Part shown: positions 57,852 through 64,000 of the stretch, one piece after another
Layout of the letters: each line of letters opens with the position of its first letter
How positions within the stretch are numbered: the first letter of the stretch is position 1
NCBI GenBank assembly: GCA_021229015.1
Contig: CM037781.1
Coordinates: 32,839,525 to 32,903,524, forward strand
Source of the DNA: Solen grandis
Taxonomy: Eukaryota > Mollusca > Bivalvia > Adapedonta > Solenidae
Reading direction: 5' to 3'
Length of the DNA: 64,000 nucleotides
Translations under genes and position numbers: made by a program
The notes under the pieces: model-generated
The model's database searches: none
Seen by the model: the letters and a program-made list of their open reading frames with translations, nothing else
What the model was told of the DNA's origin: nothing

Positions 57852-59015
57852 AAATTAAGTAAAGAGTGATATGAAGTGTATGTGTTATGGTAAAATGTAT
57901 GTGTTATGATAAAGTGAATGTGTTATAGTAAAGTGTATGTGTTATGATAAAGTGCATATGTTCTTGTAAAGTGTATGTGTTATGATAAAATGCATTTGTG
58001 ATGGTAAAATGTATGTGTTATGATAAGGTGAATGTGTTATAGTAACGTGTATGTGTTATGATAAAGTGCGTGTGTTATAGTAAAGTGTATGTGTTAAAGT
58101 AAAGTGTATGTGTTAAAGTAAAGTGTATGTGTTATAGTAAAGTGTATGTGTTACAGTAAAGTGTATGTGTTACAGTAAAGTATATGTGTTACAGTAAAGT
58201 GTATGTGTTATGGTAAAGTGTATGTGTTATGGTAAAATGAATGTGTTATAGAAAAGTGTATATGTTAAAGGAAAGTGTTTGTGTAATGGTAAGGTGTATG
58301 TGTTATGGTAAAGTGTATATGTTATAGTAAAGTGTATGTGTTATAGTAAAGTGTATATGTTAAAGAAAAGTGATTGTGTTATAGTAAGGTGTATGTATAC
58401 AGTAAAGTGTATGTGTTATGGTAAGGTGTATGTGTTATGGTAAGGTGTATGTGTTATGGTAAAGTGTATGTGTTATATTAAAGTGTATATGTTATGGTAA
58501 AGTGAATGTGTTATTGAAAAGTTTATTGTTAAAGGAAAGTGTTTGTGTTATGGTAAGGTGTATGTGGTTGGTAAAGTATATGTGCTATGGAAAAGTGTAT
58601 GTGTTATGGTAAAATGTATTTGTTATGGTAAAGAGTATTTGTTATGGTAAAGAGTATTTGCTATAGTAAACTGTATTTGTTATGGTAAAGAGTATTTGTT
58701 ATTGTTAAGTTTATTTGTTATGGTAAGGAGTGTGTATTATGGTAAAGAGTATTTTTTATGGTAAATAGTTTTTGTTATGGTTAAGTTTATTTGTTATGGT
58801 AAAGGGTATGTGTTATGGTAAAGAGTGTTTATTATGTTTAAGTTTATTTGTTATTGTAAAGAGTATGTGTTATGATAAAGTGTATGTGTTATGGTAAAGT
58901 GTATGTGTTCTTGTAAAGTATATGTTTATGGTAAAGTGTATGTGTTATGATAAAGTGTATGTGCTATTTTAAAGTGTATGTGTTCTTGTAAAGTATATGT
59001 GTTATGGTAAAGTGT
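57852..59015. repeat. 19-bp minisatellite, about 58 copies
   Basis: Unit GTGTATGTGTTATGGTAAA; variants replace GG with AG, AT or CAG, and a sub-block (58600-58860) uses TATTTGTTATGGTAAAGAG. Starts about 390 bp after the polycystin stop. Confidence 0.93.
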
Positions 59016-59414
59016 ATGTGTAGGTCATTCTCTATACGATGACCTGACGGTGAAGATGTTGAAATTTTTTATGAGATGTCTACTTGTTTGTAACTACAAA
59101 CTGTAATTTATTTTCTGCCTTTTTTTTTTTTTTGGTAAAATCAGTGACATTATTGATATGTAAAAAAACCGTTTTTACGATAGCCTTGCAAGTGGGACAT
59201 TTCTCCATTTGTTTTAGGGCTTTATGTGTATGGTAAAATCCCTTGAGACATTGTTAGCATGTAGCAGCCATATTCGAGGTTTTTGTCCAATGACGATTAC
59301 CTATGCGTAAAAACGTTGTATCAATCCATTTACTCAGAACAATTATTTAGCCTTCTTCAGCTGACTGCACTGAGATTTTCAAGTTCCACGCAGTTCTTCC
59401 TTGCACGCTCACTT

Positions 59415-59610
59415 AGCAAAAGAATCACTGCCGTCACAAATGTCACGTGATGATGGACGGTTTAAAAAATGGCGAAGATTTATTATTTATAGATCTACAT
59501 GATTTTTTAAGCTTATATTTTTACCACACGGTGATAATTGATGTTTATTAAGAAAATATATTTCAAGAAATGCGACTCGCTGTAAAATAAGAATTAAATG
59601 GATAAAGATA
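59415..59610. repeat. Dispersed repeat D, copy 2
   Basis: AATCACTGCCGTCACAAATG then TCACGTGATGATGGACGG; later CACGGTGATAATTGATGTTT. Same order as 17590-17835. Confidence 0.65.
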
Positions 59611-59883
59611 AAAAAAAATTACGGTGTTGCAATAGAAAATACTCTCATATTCTTTTTTTCCTATAAAGTATGTTTATTTGTTATCATTTTTATTCATTTC
59701 ATCATAGTCAATATTATATGAATGAGAGAAAACTAAGCTGATACATAGAAACAGTATTTTTAACAATTTTGCAAGAAATCATTGTATATCAGAAATCCTG
59801 ATATTGCTACTTATTGTGACAAAGATCAATACCGAAGAATGAAGATGTGATCACTTCGTGGATATTGTAAGATTTTGTCGGTG

Positions 59884-59917
59884 GGTGTCACGTGACGAAT
59901 CAAAGTCACGTGACACC
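59884..59917. repeat. Perfect 13-bp inverted repeat
   Basis: GGTGTCACGTGAC, 8-base loop GAATCAAA, GTCACGTGACACC. Each arm itself contains GTCACGTGAC. Confidence 0.9.
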
Positions 59918-59926
59918 AGGAGAGGG

Positions 59927-61015
59927 GTTGTACACTGCTGGTAGGGATTCGGCACATAGTATTGGGGGAATATCTAGTTAGTGTCTATATATATCAACAA
60001 GGGATGCAACTCCCCGAGGGCGAATTTCGATACCGGTGAACTTCCGATGGTCTAAGCACAAACAAAAAAGAGTGACAGTGATATTTTCAGGCCCTGACAC
60101 AAGCCAAGGCATCCACCTCCAAGAAAAAGACAAGAAAGCCCCACTCTGATATTTCTCACCATTGTGTCATATTGTCTCAAAACACTGCCAGTTTTCGTTG
60201 GTCGGACACGACCTCGCAACACGAATACTGTAAAATCATTTATTTTCGTTGACATTAAATTTCGTGGAATCTGTGATTAAATCAATTTTGTTGGTACATA
60301 TATTCGTGGAACCATGTTCTAGAAAACATGAGGTCTATGAAATAATAAGTTTTCGTGGGAATAAATATTCGTGGATAAAGTCATCCACGAAATCAACGAA
60401 AATTAGTTCCCCACGAAAAATAATGATTCTACAGTAGTCACAAGTAAAAAGCAATTTATACACATAATTCTCAGAGTAGTTTAACGTACCAGATCGATTA
60501 AATATCCAAAATTATTTCAATAGCTTATGTCCATTGTCCTATAATGCACAACACTCTTGGTATTGCGATCATTTCCAAATACTTTCCACTTTTTCTTTTT
60601 ATCACCCATTATCATGACGTAATTCTTCTTAATTTTGGATATTAAATCGATCTGGTACGTTAACCTCTGCGAAATGTGTGTATAAATTGCTGTTTACTCG
60701 CGACTGTTCGTGTTGCGAGGTGTGTCCGATCAACGAAAACTGGCAGTGTTTTGAGACAATATGACACAATGGTGAGAAAAGGAGATATCAGTCTGTGAGA
60801 GTTGGGCTTTCTTGTGTTTTTCTTGGAGGTATTTGCCTTGGCTTGCGCCAGGACCTGAAAATATTCCCAGTCTCTGTTTTTCGGGTTTTTTTTTCTGATC
60901 AGACCGTCGGAAGATCACCGGCATCAAAATTCGCCCTCGGTGAGTTGCATCTCTTGTTGATATATATAGACAGTACCCAAATACTACGTGCCGAATCCCT
61001 GTGCTGTTAGCAACG
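59927..61015. repeat. Long inverted repeat with a MITE in one arm
   Basis: Left arm about 59927-60515, right arm about 60630-61015. Paired blocks: AGGGATTCGGCACATAGTAT with its inverse at about 60985-61005, GTGTCATATTGTCTCAAAAC with GTTTTGAGACAATATGACAC near 60749, and GTACCAGATCGATTAAATAT with ATTAAATCGATCTGGTAC near 60650. The left arm is longer because of the MITE at 60228-60434. Confidence 0.88.
60228..60434 (-). mobile_element. MITE copy 3 (TA-flanked, nested)
   Basis: Ends CTGTAAAATCATT and AATGATTCTACAG, flanked by TA on both sides. Inserted in the left arm of the long inverted repeat; the right arm shows the uninterrupted sequence. Inverse orientation relative to copies 1 and 2. Confidence 0.88.
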
Positions 61016-61681
61016 ATATTTTCGAACAATTGCATATAACTTTACAACATTGGTATGCTGAGATCAAGCAAAAGTTTTGAAAAATCAATTTTGTGTCAAA
61101 AATGAATAAGTACGGGACACAGTAATTGTCCGAGGCATAAAAGCACGAAATAACTTATGTCTCTATGATGTTGCATAACTAAAACTTGACCATGCGGAGG
61201 AATATAGTTTGTTTTGGTCCAAATGAGGCTCTTAGATAACTTTGGAGAGTAAATATATGCAGGTTTCAATCATTTTATGGTGTTGCAATAACGCATGTAG
61301 AAAGCTAGAAGTCCGATACAAATCTAAGTAACAATCACATCAAGTTATCGACTTCAGAAACCTCCTGGGGTTATTTGTTACATTATAAATTAACCGAAAC
61401 CTGTTTATCTACTATCCGAAACAAACAACAAGCCACCCATTTACAGCCTTTTGCATAATTACTTGTACTTCAATCTATAAATAGAGACTGATTACAAATC
61501 AAAGCGCTGAGAAAAAAGGATTGTCGTATTTCTTATGTTTATTAAAGTACATTTAATACTTTCATGCGATGCCAATAAACCCAATGTTATTAACCCGCTT
61601 TTACCTCGCATAAACAAGGTCGTTACAAGAAAGGATGAACATACCATTTGTTTCAGTTGACTGCTAACAGTTAGTACATCG

Positions 61682-61722
<41 letters not shown>

Positions 61723-62858
61723 TGCCTACAGTTCATAACATTCATATAAATATGTACATCTAAATCAAAAGGAAGCAATTCAAAAACAAAATTATTCTAT
61801 TATTTTATTTAAATTTGGTATCCGGCAAAAATCAAGTTACACAGCAGATCTTTAGTTCGTCAAACACTCTTTCACTTGAGACACATACAATTTTAGTGCC
61901 TTCATCGCTTTGATTTATCTATGTGGTGCACAATTCTTTGCAATGTTCATGTAGTGCTTAGTTGCTCCTGAAGGCTATACGATACAGCCGAAATACCCAA
62001 GGTAAAAATAATAGCTCTGAGTAAATGGGTTTATACAATGATGTACAGTTCAAACCAAGAGAACAACCTTTATTGTTGTACCTGTTAAATGGTGTGAGAT
62101 GTGTCGCCATTTATGGTTATATATGCGTTTGCTGATGTTAGGGGTGTTGCCATGGTGTGTCCGTCGCTCGAGGAGTGACCTTGAGATGTCCTTGGTGGAC
62201 GATTCAGTCTGTGATGTGATGCTTTATTGGACATGCTATAACGCCTTTATAGCATAACATTTATTGCCTGTGTGGAAGAAAAAGCAAAAGTATATTAATG
62301 CATAGTTCCTTGACCCACCTATTAGCATATCTTAACAATAGATTGCAGTTAGATTTTGTCCCACAAACACGGTGTTAACAGAGGAGCACATGTCATTGTT
62401 TGTGGCCAAACCTATTGTTATTCAAACAAAAGTTCGGGTCAGGGAACTATCCATTACATACCGTGTGGTGTTTAACTTGTGTAGTATAATTCGTCTAAGT
62501 AACTTAGACATAATTACATTACATAGTGTCATTCGTGACCGGTATTTGCAGTATCTGCGGGATGTGGTGGTAGTATTATAGTGGTTGATACTGTATTATC
62601 GAAGTAGAAATGGATAAGATTTTATATTCAATTTTGTATGTAGTGTTGCAATAATATTTTCTTTAAACCAATGTATATAGTTTGGTTATGTGACTTATAT
62701 AACACGTGTCGGTGGTTTGGTTACATACTCAGTTGAACACTATAGTGGCTTTCCTTGGTTTAATGTACATAAGAGTATATTATTTATTTGCGTTTATACT
62801 ATTAACTTTTATGAGTTCAGTTGAGTAAGGTAACATAGCTTTATATAATATTGCCTTA
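61016..62858. other. Intergenic
   Basis: Contains a (CT)n run at 61680-61723 and repeat E copy 2 at 61840-61935. The 62372-62581 open frame has no recognisable feature; no gene called. Confidence 0.45.
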
Positions 62859-62860
62859 AA

Positions 62861-63080
62861 GCAAAGACCTATTCAATACAGATATGAAACTGTCCGAAAT
62901 CACGTTTTTTCTTGTGACGAAAAAAGTTGAACGAGATCTTGCTGAGACGCTTAACTTCTTGCAGACGTTTAACAGACAGGCGCAGGCGCTTTACAGTATC
63001 AAAAATGACAGGAGATCAACGATCTAGTGAGAGACATACATATTTGGTTTAATGTCTGTTAGGTTAATAGGTCTTTGCTT
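62861..63080. mobile_element. Short TTAA-flanked MITE
   Basis: Inverted ends GCAAAGACCTATT and AATAGGTCTTTGC, flanked by TTAA on the left and TTAA on the right. About 220 bp, no coding capacity; the target suggests piggyBac-type mobilisation. Confidence 0.6.
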
Positions 63081-63084
63081 AAAG

Positions 63085-64000
63085 AGGCTAGTCAAGTCAG
63101 ACCTAATTGAAACTATATTGTGTTTTGTATATACACTCAGTGCAAAAAGAAATAAAAATATGGTTTAAAGTAAAACATCGTGCAATTTAAGACATGCACT
63201 GATGTAGGTTAAGAACGTCCCGATTAAAAAACAAATTTAATTTGCCATATAAGTACTATTTATAGGCTTCAAACCGCTAAAATACTTTTAGGCGAGTTTT
63301 CAATCCTTAGGCGGTTCCTCAAAGTATCGAAAACCTATATGATTGAAGCACGAAAAGTACAAAATGTTATTTGCTATTTATATACGTTCGAGCAATTTAT
63401 AATCTTTAAAATTGTTTGAAATCCTTCGTTAATGTATTTTCCACAGATTTGTGTAGAATTTGTATATACGCATTATTTAAGAAACGCTATATGAATTTTA
63501 TCTGAATGCATATACATGTATGTATTTCATAACGCACTTTAAATAGCGCATTTTGGAAGGTTATCCGTAAAAGTTTACTTCTTCAATATGCATTTTTTGT
63601 CGAAATAAATCTGGAGTGATTAATTCATATATTTATGTTCATTCATATGATAATGATATCAAAATTTTGCAGCTAATTCAGTTACAAACAGTAACAACTA
63701 AAACTGTAAGCGTTCTGTTTTAATTGCTGAGTATAGTGAGGTGTTGATTGCCTTTCGGGGGTGGATTAACCTGAGACATGAACTCATTGATTAATTTTAA
63801 CCCTTTACATCATGGATATGTATTTACAAATGTATGGCTTGATACATATTCATGTACTAAACTTAAAATTGTATACGATTGCAATATATTTTTTTTCTTA
63901 GTTGTGTAGACTGTGTAGAATCTTAGCTAGCCTACAATATTAGATAAGCAAATAGGGAAGAACTCCTTTAAAAGCTGCCTGATGTTGTCCTCCTCTGTTT
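63085..64000. other. AT-rich end of window
   Basis: No gene, repeat or RNA that I can support. Confidence 0.4.

Overview
The window looks like nuclear DNA of a bivalve mollusc. Genes are split by long AT-rich introns with GT-AG borders, one gene is a secreted C1q-domain protein of the kind bivalves have in large numbers, and several repeat types (tRNA-derived SINEs, TA-flanked MITEs, foldback elements) look molluscan. No operon, CRISPR or plasmid features are present. The species cannot be named from sequence alone. One 100-base run of N (43789-43888) marks an assembly gap.

Layout. (1) 1-3.4 kb: a MITE, a dispersed repeat in which a 54-bp minisatellite has expanded, and a decayed copy of one SHFL-like exon. 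(2) 3.5-27.0 kb, plus strand: a seven-exon homologue of SHFL (Shiftless, C19orf66), the animal zinc-ribbon antiviral protein that blocks programmed -1 ribosomal frameshifting. Its third intron holds a 10.25-kb Ty3/Gypsy LTR retrotransposon in the same orientation, whose gag-pol overlap carries a near-canonical -1 frameshift signal. Its sixth intron holds a 3-kb array of about 100 copies of a 29-bp unit. (3) 30.6-32.7 kb, plus: a two-exon secreted C1q-domain protein. (4) 35.4-40.0 kb: a 24-bp array, SINEs, a MITE and a 48-bp array. (5) 40.0-43.4 kb, minus: a class A GPCR pseudogene broken by a frameshift, a nonsense codon and a 5'-truncated LINE inserted inside transmembrane segment 7. (6) 44.0-57.5 kb, plus: the 3' seven exons of a polycystin-1-like gene, from the end of its PLAT domain through the channel-like membrane region to the stop, with one apparent single-base frameshift. 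(7) 57.8-64 kb: a 19-bp array, a long inverted repeat with a MITE nested in one arm, and a TTAA-flanked MITE.

The most striking point is the coincidence in region 2: a retroelement that appears to need -1 frameshifting to make Pol sits inside an intron of the homologue of the cellular inhibitor of -1 frameshifting. The sequence shows the juxtaposition and the signal; any functional conflict is inference.

All exon models come from reading frames, splice consensus and family motifs by eye. No alignment, RNA data or folding program was used.
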